A DNA stretch of 64,000 nt from Rhizoctonia solani (GCF_016906535.1 NC_057376.1:992001-1056000), one strand, 5' to 3'. Counted from the first letter of the stretch, positions 1-15,500 are shown. Made by a program: numbers and translations. The notes: generated by a model not told the origin, from the sequence alone.

Positions 1-763
1 CTCATATTGCCAAGGGGTGAGCCATGAATGCGTAGCTTTCGAAATGAATCATCTGAAACTTGGTTGTATAGTGCAGAACTGGCGCTCGCTGACAAGAATA
101 GCCTTCTAATCTTCAGCGGGTGAGTTCAGCCCAAATAGACCGTATATCTCCAATCTCACTCGTTGCAGAGGTCAAACTCGCAAACCAACCCATCTAACAG
201 AAGCACAATCTTATCTTTCTCTCGCATTGTCCTCAAAACTCTTGCCTGTTACACCATCTGACACGTTTCTCCGTGCAACGACTGAAGACTTTGCACTCGA
301 CTCGTACCAAAACTTAGTATTCTCGGTCGCTCGATTCAAGGAGCGTACAGGGAGGTATCCGAACCGAATTACAGTTGTCGGATTTGGTGTAAAGAAGCAG
401 AGGTTTGAAAAGTTGCATGCGAGAGCAATCAGGTGGCCCGTAAATTCGTTTTCGTACGTGGGTGTGGATGTGGCCGACCAGGTTGACTTGGAAATCGCTG
501 AGGATGGCGAGGTAAGCACTATTCCAGCCACAAATCTAAGTTTACTAATTTTTTTATAGCACAAGAACGGGTTTATACCTTACATGCGCGACCTCTACGG
601 GTGCCACGACTTTTTAGCCGCCAAGCGCCGTTCGCGGAACACCGCAGCACGATTTCATCCGTACCACAACTCGGCTCCCGAACTTGCAGACTTGTTAGAC
701 TGGTGTCCTCCGTCCAGACACCTTTTGTTTTCCGGACCTCTACCTTGGAGTCATCGTGCATAG
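1..763 (+). CDS. DUF218-domain protein (5' partial)
   Basis: The segment reads through two introns (about 120-168 and 511-559) into a continuous DUF218-type sequence. The hallmark LLIFSGGQTRKP is created across the first intron, followed by the Rossmann-like ITVVGFGVKKQRFEKLHARA and SYVGVDVADQVD. The last exon ends with SGPLPWSHRA and a TAG at 761-763. DUF218 (YdcF-like) proteins are small, and their biochemical role in fungi is unproven. The window probably starts inside the gene. An ATG at 28-30 is in frame with SFRNESSETW and has an in-frame TGA just before it, but the family normally has more N-terminal sequence (a HAIW-like motif), so an upstream exon is likely outside the window. Family call is good; the 5' end is uncertain. 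Confidence 0.75.
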
Positions 764-1098
764 ACTCACGGACAATGTTTCGAATAGGGATTGCTGTAGT
801 AATAGCTTATAATAATCGGACTTTTCGTTTGCTTTTGTAGAAGAGCGACCGAACCTCGGAAATAGTGTGTTCTAAAGTTATGTACAACAAGAGATCACAG
901 ACATGCAAGTTAACGTTATGACATAAGAAGTACATTGCGCGAAAACAACAAATGATATCGTAGAGTCCAAAAAAAAGGGGGGGAGAAGAGGGGAATCAAT
1001 GTAAAATACGAAAAAAGGTAACAGACGTGGATAGTCATCAAGATTCCAGTCGTATGTGAATTGGATCTCGTTCACAGTCATCAAGACGTTCGATTGCA
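764..1098. other. Convergent 3' intergenic region
   Basis: This 335-base stretch lies between the stop codons of two convergent genes. It holds a purine-rich tract at about 970-995 (A run, then G run, then AG-rich) and no credible reading frame. It probably carries both 3' UTRs; no polyadenylation signal stands out. Confidence 0.6.
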
Positions 1099-4000
1099 TT
1101 ACGTGTGGCCGAGCGGGGCTGATTCGCGATGGACATTGCTCTTTGTTCGCGGTCGCTGGGACATTCGTTGACCCAACGAGCCCTTGCTACTACTCGCCCC
1201 CAACCCGTGAATAGGCACATAATCGGGATCAACCTTGCTGCACTTTAAATGGCATAGCAAATTATGCACAAACATGTGCTCGAACCTATTTTACCATATC
1301 AGTATCCTGTCAAACAAGCCAACTTCGAAACCCACCTCGCATTCGTAAACACCACCGCCATCGACTCGGAATCACACCGAAGGAGATTCGGGGCCATGAC
1401 TAACGCCATGTTCGCGCTCGTCATCTTGGTCACCGACTGCACGCTCTCGGGCAAAAATAGCTGCAAGAAGCTAATCACGAACAATAGCACTCGACGGTTG
1501 TTTGTCGGGAGCTCCTTGACGAGCGCAACGACCCGCTCGGGATCTTCGGCCGCCTGGATACATGCATTGTACATATTTGCGGGAATGAGCGGCTCCTGAA
1601 GTTCTCGGAGCCAGAGCTTGAATAAGCTTGCGGGCACATTACAATCGTCGATTCCTGCCCAAAAAAGACGATGATTAAAATCTTTGTTTCGCGTGCAATT
1701 AATCAAGTGTGGGAATGACTATACCTTCAAGGTTATAGAACCCTTTGTCAATTCTAACCCGCAGATCGGAGACTTCATCTGCATCGCCCGGAATACGGAA
1801 TATACCCTCCGATTTGGTTCCTCCGAGTGCCAGGATACCGTCTGCAAGAAAGGGAAGGATGATGGGGACTTTGCTATCTGCATAGGTACGTTCTTGAAGT
1901 CTCATGATGGCCGAGAGAGATTCTCCGAATGTGGAAGGATTAAATGCAGAGTCCTGGAACGACGAACGACAAGGTTAATTATAGGCACGTGTGTAAGAGG
2001 GGGAGGGGTGATAGAATGAGATGTGACGCACAGCTGCATTGGTGATCTCCGTTGCGGTAGGAGGTTTACCCCTCGGGCCCTTTTTCGCGATCACCGGCAG
2101 ACGATGAAGACAATACTTGGCCATGACATCGATCCGACCCTCGGTCTGCTTGATCTTGGAGAGCATAAACGAGCGGAGGTAACCTTCAAAGTTCTTAGAA
2201 GGAGGAAATGTGACCAATAGGACGCAGAGCAGTTGCCAGCCCCGGAACGCGCTCTCCCTGCCATATCAAGTCAGTTTAGCGACAAAATCATTGGAGCGAG
2301 AGGGATACTTACGGACTGGGATTGTCCGTCAGCTGCTTGACAACTTGACAATAAATCTCGTCTCGCAGTTCGCCGTGTTCAATCCCTTCGGCTAATAACC
2401 ACCGCTCCTCTTCTAGGACGTCACCAGTAGTTAGGCCACCGGACTTTCCACCCGTAGCTCCGGGCTTGGAACCAGATTTGCTTCGCCTTCCTGGTGAAAT
2501 GCTCGGATCATTCAGAGACGAATTTGAACTGAGCAAGGATTCGGATGTGGGTACTCGTACGCCTACTGGGCGATCACGCTCGCGGTCCCCCATGATACGC
2601 TGTATAACCTTGAAGACAAGAACTGCATTCTTGTGCAACGAGCGGTTGAGGATCAAGAGCGGAGACGTAAGGGGTTGCTGTGACCGGGTCAGTACCCATT
2701 CTAATTCGATCAGAGATAACACACCTTTTGCCAGACCATCAGCTGTTCAACGGGCACCCTTCGGCGGAATATGAGACCGGTTCGGTGCGTCGAGAAATAG
2801 CGCCGAGCAAAATCCGAGACCTGGAATTGCTGGATGTCTTCCGCCAGCTGACGAGGAAGCATGCGATGATCTCCAGTGCTGAGACGTTTGGTACCCATTG
2901 CTTCAACCGGAATGGGCCTGGTTCGTTCGCGATTAATGGGGCTCATGGAAGCTGCAGCCTCTGGATCCAGGATGGGATTTCCTATCTTGAGGTCGCGGGC
3001 GCTCATGCGAGGGAGCTTGACATCGGCAGAAAGTGAATGCACGGCGTATTCGGGTGTTTGAGTCGTGTCAACTGAATGATGGGCCGTATCCATTGTTGGA
3101 CGAGGACCTGCGTCAAACGTAACGCGCGAAGGAGCCGGGTCGTCGACTTGTGCCTGGGGTCGGACAATTTGTTCAGACATTGGCCGCATCGAGGGCGGAG
3201 GACCCAATCCACTGGGGATCCCATCCGCCGCGTTCGCACTGATACCGCCCGAGCTTGTTTTGCCTGTGTTACCGGCGACGTGCAGGTCAACATCGCTCGC
3301 ATCGCTCTCTGGTTCCTTTTCTCGCTTATTGCTCGGCTTGGGCTTGCCGTCCTTGTCTTTAGGACTTAGTGGGGGAACCCATTTCCCCTTGTTACGCGGG
3401 CTCGGAGATTTCTCTTTTTCCTTGTCAGGTACGACCATTCGCGTGGTGGATGCAAACTCGCCAGGCACGACTTTGGAATCTGGAGAGCCAGATGAGACGA
3501 TTCCCGCAGCAGCAGCATCAAGTGAGTGTTCTGTCTGGCCCTGTAGATAAGATGCTCCGCCTGACCGGCCCACGCTACGAGCACCAGTAGATACCGTGCG
3601 GGTACGCGCTGGCTTTCCAGGGTCGAGTCGGCCATCCTGATTGGCTGAGATGTCGACTGCAGAAGCAGAATTATGGGGGGACGAAGGAATAGGCGGGAGA
3701 GAGGATATGTGGGGCCGTAGGTGGTCTGAAGTCGTGCGACGCATGCTGGCAGAACTCGATCGCGCGCGAGACTTGGCTGGCTCTTCCTCTGGGATCGTAG
3801 AGACAGAGGTCGAGGCCACAGATCCGACCGGATGGTGCGTACGACTGAGCCGTCGACCGAGTGTTGTTGTCTGCACAATGCCGAGGGGGATGATAAACGC
3901 TCCTTTGGGTCGTGTCCATGATGTCTCGCCAGTGCGTGTGTGGTAGTAGTATGGCAGTGACCGCGACTCGTCTTGTAGCTCCCACCACTCTCCTTCGCTC

Positions 4001-4464
4001 GATGGGGGCAGCCTGGTCCATGTTAACAAAATTGCTTTAAAAAATAATACGCGTCGTACTTACACGAAATTACCTGCTGGAGGATCCCAACTGCACTCGC
4101 CTGTCGCAGGACACGCGTAAAAATGATTCTGTGTCTGGGGATCGATAATAGTGACCCAAAAGTTGGAGCCCCATGCCGTCGGATCACTGGCTGTTGAGCC
4201 TTCGTCGGCGGTTGTCCATCTCTGCGAGCTATCAGTGCTCGAATTCGTATGATGTGCCTTGTGAAAGTGTCGGTCGTCCATGCTTGAGACCTTGGGGTTA
4301 TACACTCGAAGCACGGCAATGTCACGTGTGATAGGCCCGGGATTGGCAATCGGCAGCGGCAGCGTCAAGACCACTTGGTCGGTCTCGCTCACGACGTGCT
4401 CGGTCTTTCTGCGCTTGTGCAGTCGACGCAGTACTCTACTCCAGTGGGACATCGTGGCCTTCAT
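1099..4464 (-). CDS. WW-MyTH4-RhoGAP protein (ARHGAP39/Vilse-type)
   Basis: This is a GTPase-activating protein for Rho-family GTPases, expected to act on Rho/Rac/Cdc42 signalling to the cytoskeleton. The N-terminus starts MSHWSRVLRRLHKRR (an upstream in-frame ATG lies 12 bases earlier). Two WW domains follow: one runs from WGSNFWVTI to CSWDPP, the other from GEWWELQDES to SWTRPKG, and an intron near 4012-4068 joins them. A long Ser/Pro-rich linker of about 350 residues leads to a MyTH4 domain (GIEHGELRDEIYCQVVKQL; FEGYLRSFM) and a RhoGAP domain (VPIILPFLADGI, GIFRIPGDADEV with the expected catalytic arginine, SLFKLWLRELQEPLIP, SANMALVMAPNLLR). The last intron (about 1275-1328) restores FVHNLL and a short basic tail; the stop is at 1099-1101. 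WW-WW-MyTH4-RhoGAP is the architecture of animal Vilse/CrossGAP. All domains look intact. Confidence 0.88.
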
Positions 4465-4719
4465 TAGTCACAGAGACACACCCCAGGCTATTAACACTCA
4501 CAAAGATCGGTGCTTTTGCTTCCTCAGGCCTGTCACACACGCTGCGAGTATGTGCGGGGAAGCACAATTAAAATAACAACTCGAGTCTTCCACTTCAGGA
4601 TCCACGAGACCTCTGGTCCCTGGCCCCGCCTAAAGCCCAAAGGGGCTGGTCCTGTACAGCTCCCTCTCCTCCCTCCGAATTCGCGCGCATACTCTTGGTC
4701 TTCTATCACCACCACCACC

Positions 4720-7362
<2,643 letters not shown>

Positions 7363-7924
7363 TCAGTGGTAGGTTGTTTGTGTGTAAGAAGAAATTGAGG
7401 GGCAATCAAATGTATTATATTATTGAATATGTACACCTCGGACCCCAACTTAAACTATTTTTATAGTACATTAAAAACTTAATTGTGTATGGGTAGAACA
7501 ACATAGTGCTATAATTATAAGGCCGTAATATTTATCCAGAAAGCGGCCATCCTCGTCATCTCCTTCGCGTCTCAATTCACCAAGTGTACAGGTGCGCTAA
7601 ACTTCCTTCTCTTGGCAATCAATATCCCTGTGGTACTGTTCTTCCTGAACACTATCGCATCGGTTCAATGGATAGGTATCATAGGAACCACATAGACGGT
7701 TCTGATGATCGATGACATGCTCTTTCAACCACTAACTCAAATTTAGATCAGGATAGGGCGGACCCGATATTAGCCCTCGACAAGCCTGTTGTCTTAATCC
7801 TCATGTCCACACAAACGCATGTTCCAAGCAACGCCCAGCTTGATGAGCTTTTCCTTTTGTCGAGTCAAACGAAGGAGATAAGGTTTATCTATTATCGCGA
7901 TCAAGTAAATCAATATAAGTGTAT
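7363..7924. other. AT-rich convergent 3' intergenic region
   Basis: This stretch separates the stop codons of the convergent carboxylesterase and pectate lyase genes. It is AT-rich and has no plausible coding frame. It probably contains the two 3' UTRs. Confidence 0.6.
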
Positions 7925-9726
7925 TTAGTAACTTGCGCCAATCGCTGCGCCCGATGTGGGGAGCAGGAAGTTTGAAGGAATGATACCTCCGGTTAAGTTG
8001 CGAGGTCCAGTAAGAATACTGGAGTCGACGCTCTTGAAGGAAGAGTTGCTCCAGGTGCCGGATTGCCACGAGTTGCCGCTGGCGCTTCCAGAGCCAGAGA
8101 GATAGTTATTCTTATTATAAAGACCAATCTGTGAACACATAGTCAGCAAACTTGCAGAAATAGGTTTTATGGTTGCACTTGCATTGCCTGTAACTGCAGC
8201 CGATGAATCAGCAAAGTCAAAGCCCGAACCACCAATGTTGTTCCAGGCCGTGTTCCTCGAAATCTGCATCTTTCCTGGTTGGGTGTTATCTACGAATCCA
8301 CCGGCGGCGTTATTCCAAGCTGTACATTATGTATCATCAATGTCTTGGAATTGAATAGCGCGCGGAGTTGCCCTGCTCACCAATGCTGTTTTTGACCACG
8401 TGTGCGACGGGTGTGTCCTTTGCACCACCGCCGAGTTTGTAGCCGTTGCCATCACCCTCAAAGGGACTGAATCCCCATCTGTTCTAATGTTCAGCCCCGA
8501 ATTACGTTTGAATACAGGAGCAATGACTTGCCGGTTGAACCCATTACCCCAAGAGTAGCAGTTTTCAACTGTAACAGGCGACAAGAACTCCCTGTTCAAT
8601 ACCGTAGTCAATTGTAACACATTCATTCAATGGGGGGTAGGCAACGCACCAAAAGTCGAGGCCATCATCAACGTTGTTCCAGAACCGCGAGCCGCGAATC
8701 ACGTTTCCAGTCCCGGAGCCTTCCTTGATACCGATTCCGTCTGCGCTTTCGCCATTCTTACGTGGATCACGGTTGTTGTAACTGTCGACGTTGACAACGA
8801 TGTTGTTGCTTGCGGCGCCTGAAGATAGAGAAAAGTTATGCAATAGTAACAGGCGAATGTGTGGAACATACCTTGAATTTGCAAGCCAGTCTCGTAGTTG
8901 TCGTGTGCGCTGATGCGCTCGTAGTAATTATTAGAAGCGTCACGCCTAATAATACATCAGTATGAATGGAACGAAGGTTTATTTGTGCACGACTTACGAG
9001 AATACACCGTATGGACCGTTGATCAATCTATTTCAGAAGATGTGAGTATAGCGCTCAGCTGAACATAGAATACGCACTCGAGGCCAATGAACCGCCAGTA
9101 AGAGCCCTCAATGTGAAGAATTCCACGATCCTTGTTGGGGATACTGCCTCCAAGCTCGGCAGGGGTGCTAGTAGCACGTGGTTAATTATAAGCACACCTC
9201 GGTTTTCAGTGTATGATTCAGACGTACTAAGGCAGGCCCTCTCCGTCAATAGTGACCTTTTCTGATTGGTAGTTGGTGAGCGTGTACTTGGCACTTGCAG
9301 TACCGTTCTTCGTGATTTGAAGGTTAGTGGTCAATGAGTAGGTTCCACCTCGGAGGTAGATGGTATCTCCTGCTACAGCTCTGAAGACAGAATAAGCTCA
9401 AATATAAAAGTCAAAGGTAATAATCAAGAACGAACTTGTTAATAGCGGTCTGGATAGACTTGAGGGGTGCATCCAAAGTTCCGGCATTAGAGTCGCTGCC
9501 AGACGGCGAGACATAAATGGCGGTTGCCCGCTTCTCGATGAGCGCAGGAACAGAACGAGGCGCGATGACGGATCCGGAGTTTCCCATGGCAAAACCGAGT
9601 AAATTGGCGATTAAAACGAAAGACGACCAAAGCAGAGCTGGTTTTCTTACTTTCTCTTAGATTTCACTCGTATTTCTACCTAACGGCGGCCCGGTTAATC
9701 GTCACGCACGGTCCGTTGGAAAGCAT
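7925..9726 (-). CDS. Secreted pectate lyase, polysaccharide lyase family 9
   Basis: A right-handed parallel beta-helix enzyme that cleaves polygalacturonate by beta-elimination. The mature start has IYVSPSGSDSNAGTLDAPLK and GDTIYLRGGTY, typical of PL9. The calcium-binding acidic cluster is present (SADGIGIKEG, NVDDGLDF), as is the lysine in GNGYKLGG that matches the catalytic lysine of bacterial Pel9A. The stop is at 7925-7927. About eight introns occur; one (8479-8531) is GC-AG. An ATG at 9585-9587 starts MGNSGSV but would miss a signal peptide. In-frame sequence just upstream encodes KPALLWSSFVLIANLLGFA, a good secretion signal. A 21-nt first coding exon starting at 9726, spliced to 9655 or nearby, would supply its ATG. 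That start is inferred. Confidence 0.85.
8479..8531 (-). other. GC-AG intron in the pectate lyase gene
   Basis: On the minus strand the exon ends ...TTC AAC CG, followed by GCAAGT and, 53 bases later, AACAG. Only this junction joins SWGNGFNR to WGFSPFEGDGNGYKLGG, the PL9 calcium/catalytic region. The GCAAGT donor is the usual form of minor-class GC-AG introns. Confidence 0.75.
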
Positions 9727-12593
9727 GAAAGAATATTAGTGAGGAATAAGAAGCGGTATATGCGAGACTTTCGAGCTGAAATTATAGTCAGCTGTTGCTT
9801 TGATCTCAATTCCCCGAGCGCGCCAAGTCTGGACAGCTTATTGCTGGCAACCAGTTTAAAGAGATGTGCAGAAGATAAGAAGGCAAGGTTAAACGTGGGT
9901 CTCACGTGGGTCCGATGACCTTGATGTTTACTAAGGGAATCAAGTGATAAATATAGTATATCATTGCTTTATGGAGTGTGACGAAGACTCTTAGGTTTAG
10001 ACTTGAACACCTGAGTGTGTGGGTGCCTGTGGAAAAACTCCGGGCTATAACGCGCGCGGAGGTTCTCACATGTCGATATTTGCATTGTATGCATGCAGGC
10101 ACGACGAACACCCAAAGTGCGGATTTTCTAGACATAAAAAAATCGTGCATTATATGCGGAGTGCTGGCAGAGTCCGACCAGTGCTCTCGTGAATCCGTGT
10201 CCTAAGCTCATCCATGCATGCTACAAGCTGCATGTTTTGCGTTCCTGGGTGCGGATGCCTGGTAAAATCTGGGCGTCATGCGAAATCTCTGTACTTTTGA
10301 GATTCACCCACGAGGAACTATTGCATCGTATTGCGCGACTATCATGACAAAAGACACAAATTCCAGATTTGTGCGGGGTGCCAACTCACTCTGTGAGAAC
10401 CTCGAGTATATGCACACCGGACCGAAGTCACACGGCCCGGCTTCGGCTTCGGTTTCAGGGCTATTCATGCCGGACCGCCTAGGTGCCGGAATCACAGATA
10501 CAGATAGAGGGAGACTCGAAAGTCCACAGTGGTTGAATTGTTAGTGCATACACGGTTGCCGAGGGCATATGCTCGTATCGCCCCACGGTCTCAGTGTGAT
10601 CACACTCGGTGAAGCTTGTTCCTAGTAATTGCAGCACCAGTTCGATTCGGTCGCCGACGTTGACAGCCAGAATGATGGACTTGGAAACTAATTCGATCGG
10701 AAATGGCTAGATACCAGGCGAAAGTAGGCAAAACTCTTGCGGCAGGCGCGCAACGTCTTAGACCGACCTCGCGATTTTGTAAGAATAGATGATTTGCTGA
10801 GATTTGCCATCCTTGAACCTTATGATCAACACATTAGTCGCTTGATATCCTAGTCTTGATAACATCAGGTCTTCGCTGCTCTTAGACCACCCTGGCATCA
10901 CATACTATTGCTCTCAAAGTATTCAAAGGACAAGCGATGCTTGGAGGTATAGAAGCGCCAGTGTATTGCTTATATATATGTAACACAGTTATCGTACACA
11001 ACTCCTTGCCTAAACTTATTCCTGTTACGCGGAGCCGTAAAGTCCTCAGGCCTGTACTTTGCAGTGTGTTAACTCTTGTTTTACCAACTGTTTCAAACCA
11101 TTGGGGTATCAGTGTACACCAATATATCAATTAATTAGCTGTAGTCGGACATTCGCTCTCAACCTTTGTTGAAAGTTTTGAGGCACTACAGGACCGGAAG
11201 ATGAATCCATCGTGGTTCCTGTACGGTTTCCTTGGATTCGAGTGTCATACGCTCGTATGAGCGATGAATGTATTTGTATAATATTATATTCAGAGCGTCC
11301 AGACTTGAGGTAGCTTCGCCTCGGGCTATCCGAAGCAAAACCTCACAACAAAAGACCCACAGAGGTTGAAATGTTTTAGAAACAATTCCTACCTGGTGGA
11401 ATTTCGCGATCGGTGCTAAGCGCTAAGAACACGGACCGTGCCGGGGCTTGACGATGCCCAAGGATCGGTGACGGACGAGCGTGACTTGTGCCCCCCCCCT
11501 ACCGGGGCGACGGAACGTGACCACATTCTGTCGCAGAGAAGTGTTGCACGCCGAAGAAGTTGCCTGGGCCACCGAACTGAGAGGCTTGGGTTGCATCGGT
11601 GACGTCTAGGGGGGATGACATCAAAATTGGAGCTGTGCATGTGCCGCTGGAACCGCTGCCATGACCATTATCATCGAGGCCGGTATCGAGCAGTGGGCTT
11701 GGTTGTCATTCTTGTGTAAAGGGTTGCATTGATAAAGGTAATGTACATGTGGGGGATAATGCCTAATTTAGGTATACACCAACACTACACAGGTTCTGAT
11801 GAAATCATACTTCGTCAAAGTTAAATGTATATAGCTTATATATACATTAAAGTAAAGTGATCAGGGACGAACCGAGGGGGACTGAAAAGACCAAGCTGTG
11901 ACGAGACAAACGCACCAATGATATCCACAAATCTAGGGGAGCGAATTGCGCTCACGACCACAACACTCGGCTAGGAACGTGTGATGGACTCTAGGAAATT
12001 TGTTGCGAACGCAAGGGTGGAACGAGTGTCGAAAGGGTGACGGAATTCCCACGTGTCGGGGTGTGGTCATAGGGCCGATGTGCGTTGAGGCTGTTGGGAA
12101 ATGGGGGGCTGACGCAAGGTAAGCGCCAATGATGACCACGGCACGTTTTTTCGCTGCGAGCCCGGCTTCTGTGGAGATCGTGGGTGTGACAGGGTCCGGG
12201 AAGCGGGGCATGACCGCGTGCTGCGCATGGAGTGGATAGTGCGAGGTATATGCGCAGGGTAGATGATAGGATTGGGGGCGAGTGATAGAGAGAGAAACAA
12301 TAGGCGGGGGTGGGGAGGGGTACTGAAAGCAGGTGTGTGTGTGATTGCGGGTTGGCATGTAAAGCGGTGCGTGACCCCGTTGGCGGATGTAAGTGCAAGT
12401 CAGGGCAGCGTTCCCGGCGCATCTGAACGGAGTGGCGCTTGTTTGAGCGAGCGTTTTCCCCGGCTGGGAGACCAATAAACCCACTGCCACGCAGGCTGCC
12501 GAGTCCCCCGCCTCCATCGTTCCCTCCGTCCTTCCCCCCTCCACCACCACCACTTCCGCAATCATTCAGTCCATCACAACAAAAACTCAGACC
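9727..12593. other. 2.9-kb intergenic region without recognised gene
   Basis: Reading both strands gives only short, low-complexity or random-looking frames. The left part holds the pectate lyase upstream region. The right part (about 11,900-12,593) is GC-richer and CA/CC-rich close to the Chd1 start, consistent with its promoter and 5' UTR. A C run occurs near 11,493. I see no terminal repeats or transposase remnants. Confidence 0.5.
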
Positions 12594-15500
12594 ATGAATA
12601 TCGGTGCTCTTGTGGCGCCCAATGGCAGCAGCGACCGGGCCGACTCGCCGCTGTCCTCCGAGCTCGAAGTAACGCACCATGCGCACCAGTCCGATGACCT
12701 CGACATGGACATCGATGCGGAAGGCGAGGGCGATGCCGAGGGCGATGGCGAAGACATGGACGCCGATGCCGAGGGAGAGCTGGAAGAAGACAACTACGAG
12801 GAGCAACGTGCAGAAGAACGCGAGTCAAGCGACGAAGACGCCGTCGACGATCCTGGCTACGATCCCAAACCCCGTCGCAAGCAGCCCGCGACCAAGCCAA
12901 AGCGCAAAAAGGCCAAGTCAAAGAGTAAGTCAAGCGCCGATGTTGAAACACGCGCTCATCACCGTTCCAGCCACATCACCCAGCACATCCTACCCCCAGT
13001 CCCCCATGTCCGACTCGGATTATGCAACAAACACAAAAAAGAAACCAAAGAAACCAAGGTCGACTCCCACATCCCGCCGTGCTGCTGCCGCCAACCGTCC
13101 CAACTACCGAGACGAAGATCGCCCCGAATGGATGGAAGACTCCGATGCCGATGATCAAGACAATACCTCAGCTCAGGCTGAGCAATACGATAATGAAGAC
13201 GAGATTGAAATGGTGCTCGGTCATTCGCGCGACGAAGAATACAGTAAGTTTAAGTTCATGTTTATGGCTCCAGTCTAACGTGCAACAGAGGACGATCCCG
13301 AGGATAGGCCAACAGCCAACATGCGCTTCCATATCAAGTGGAAAGGCTTCTCCCACCTCCACAACACCGAAGAGGCCTATGAGTTTCTCAAGCGCTACAA
13401 GGGCCTCAAGCGCGTTGACAACTACATCAGGAATGTCTGGGCTCGTGACAATGCCTTCCAGGCCCGTCGCGCTGCTGGAGAGCTCTCTCCCGAGGAAGTC
13501 GAAGCCTACCAACTCGAAAAGGAACGCGTCAAGGATAATCTTGAACAGTGTCGCACAGTCGAGCGTATTGTCACGTCCCGTCTACGCATGACTGACGAGG
13601 GCGAAACAACCGACTACTTTGTCAAATGGAAAGGTGGTCTCACTTATGAGCATTGCACCTGGGAGTGTAAGTAATGGTCTCACGCTTTTCGATATCATTC
13701 TCATCTTTGTACAGTGCAAGCCGATGTCGTTCGTATTGCCTCGCCCGAGATCAAAGCATACGAAGAGCGCGAGGCCTCGGGTCTTTTCCCCTATCGCTCT
13801 CAACCCTACCCCAAAGATCGCCGCCCAAAGCCCGTCGTACTCCGCGAGGATCCCGAATATATCAAGAAACTCGGCGGCGAACTCAAGGATTTCCAACTTA
13901 CCGGCCTCAACTGGCTCGCATACATTTGGAGCAACGGCATTAATGGAATTCTAGCCGACGAAATGGGTCTTGGAAAAACGTGGGTCTGGCTGCGACCCCC
14001 TCCTGTTCTGAATTGATTCTAACGAATATGTATAGTGTACAATCCGTTTCATTCCTGTCTTATCTTGTCCACAGCCAGCAGCAGTATGGCCCCTTTTTGG
14101 TCGTCGTCCCCCTCTCGACTCTTCCCGCTTGGCAGATGCAGTTCAAGACATGGGCTCCGGACCTCAACGTAATCTGCTACGTTGGTTCAGGCGTAGCTCG
14201 TCGTGTAATTCGTGACTTTGAATTCGGCCCGCCGAAAAAGCTCAAGATGAACGTGCTGCTTACCACATACGAGTACATTCTCAAGGACAAGAGCGAACTT
14301 GGAACAATCAAGTGGCAGGCATTGATGGTTGACGAGGTGAGAGAACTCCAAATTTAGCCTCACTTGCCCGACTAACGATTTGCCAGGCCCATCGTTTGAA
14401 AAATAGCGACAGTCAATTATACGAGGCGCTCATGTCCTTTTCGAGTGCGTTTAAAGTGTTGATCACTGGTACACCACTCCAGAACAATGTCAAAGAACTG
14501 CTTGCCCTCATGCATTTCTTGATGCCCGAAAAGTGTACGCGCCTCACTCTCTCTCTTCCTCGGTCCGGCTGACCCATGTCTAGTCCCGCTCGCTGGAAAC
14601 GAGTTTGAACTTACGGACGCAAACAACGAGGGCAAGATCAAGGACTTGCACGATAAGCTCGAGCACATGATGCTTCGCCGCCTCAAGAAAGATGTCATCA
14701 AGAGCCTGCCGACCAAGAGCGAGCGAATACTAAGAGTCGAGATGAGCGCCATGCAAACCCACTACTACAAGAATATCTTGACCAAGGTGAGCATCCGATC
14801 GGAGCGGTTGAAATGGCCGTGCTAGTGTGCGTGTGTGTGCATGGGGGTGTCACCAAAGGCCAACTCGGCGCTCGTGAGAGCTGCGGATGATGTGTGCCCA
14901 GACATGTGGTGTGTGAGCTCCCCCCCCCCCCCCAGAGCGGGGAGCGTTGCGGCATAAACTGTCATTCGTGCAATCGACTCCCCCATCACTGTGGAAACCC
15001 AGGGCGCTCCGCGGTGGACAACGTGCACGGTTTGCTGGAACCTGAGCCGTGACCGTCCGATTTGGGGCGTGGGTTGCGGCACGCCACGGTTCTGTCTGAT
15101 CGATGACGATGATGAGCGTGAGAGAAAGAAAGAGAGAGAGCGCTGACTCGTCTTTCTTTGTAGAACTTTGCTGCGCTGAACAAGACGGCGACAGGTGAAA
15201 ATGCACGGGTCAGCCTGCTTAACATTGGTGAGCGCTTTGCTGCATCTGGCCCTCTTGGTTTGCTCACCGAAACCGGACATAGCCATGGAGTGCAAAAAAG
15301 CCGCAAATCACCCGTTCTTATTCGATGGTGCCGAGGTCACCAAGGACTCCCCGGAAGAGCAGCTCAAGGGTTTGGTGATGAACAGCGGCAAGATGGTCCT
15401 GCTCGACAAGCTCCTCAGTCGACTAAAACAAGATGGCCACCGAGTGCTGATCTTCTCGCAAATGGTTCGGCTCTTGGATATCCTCTCGGACTATATGAAT

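Noticed and set aside
3366..3878. 170-codon minus-strand frame in the RhoGAP linker
   Set aside because: It is out of frame with the WW and MyTH4 exons, which read through the same region as a continuous Ser/Pro linker.
7794..8069. 91-codon minus-strand frame overlapping the pectate lyase end
   Set aside because: It is a shadow of the last PL9 exon in another frame and shares no motif with known proteins.
11933..12806. Long minus-strand frames (210 and 271 codons) upstream of and over the Chd1 start
   Set aside because: They are antisense to the Chd1 leader and acidic first exon, are made of low-complexity His/Pro/Ser or Gly runs, and show no motif or intron continuation.
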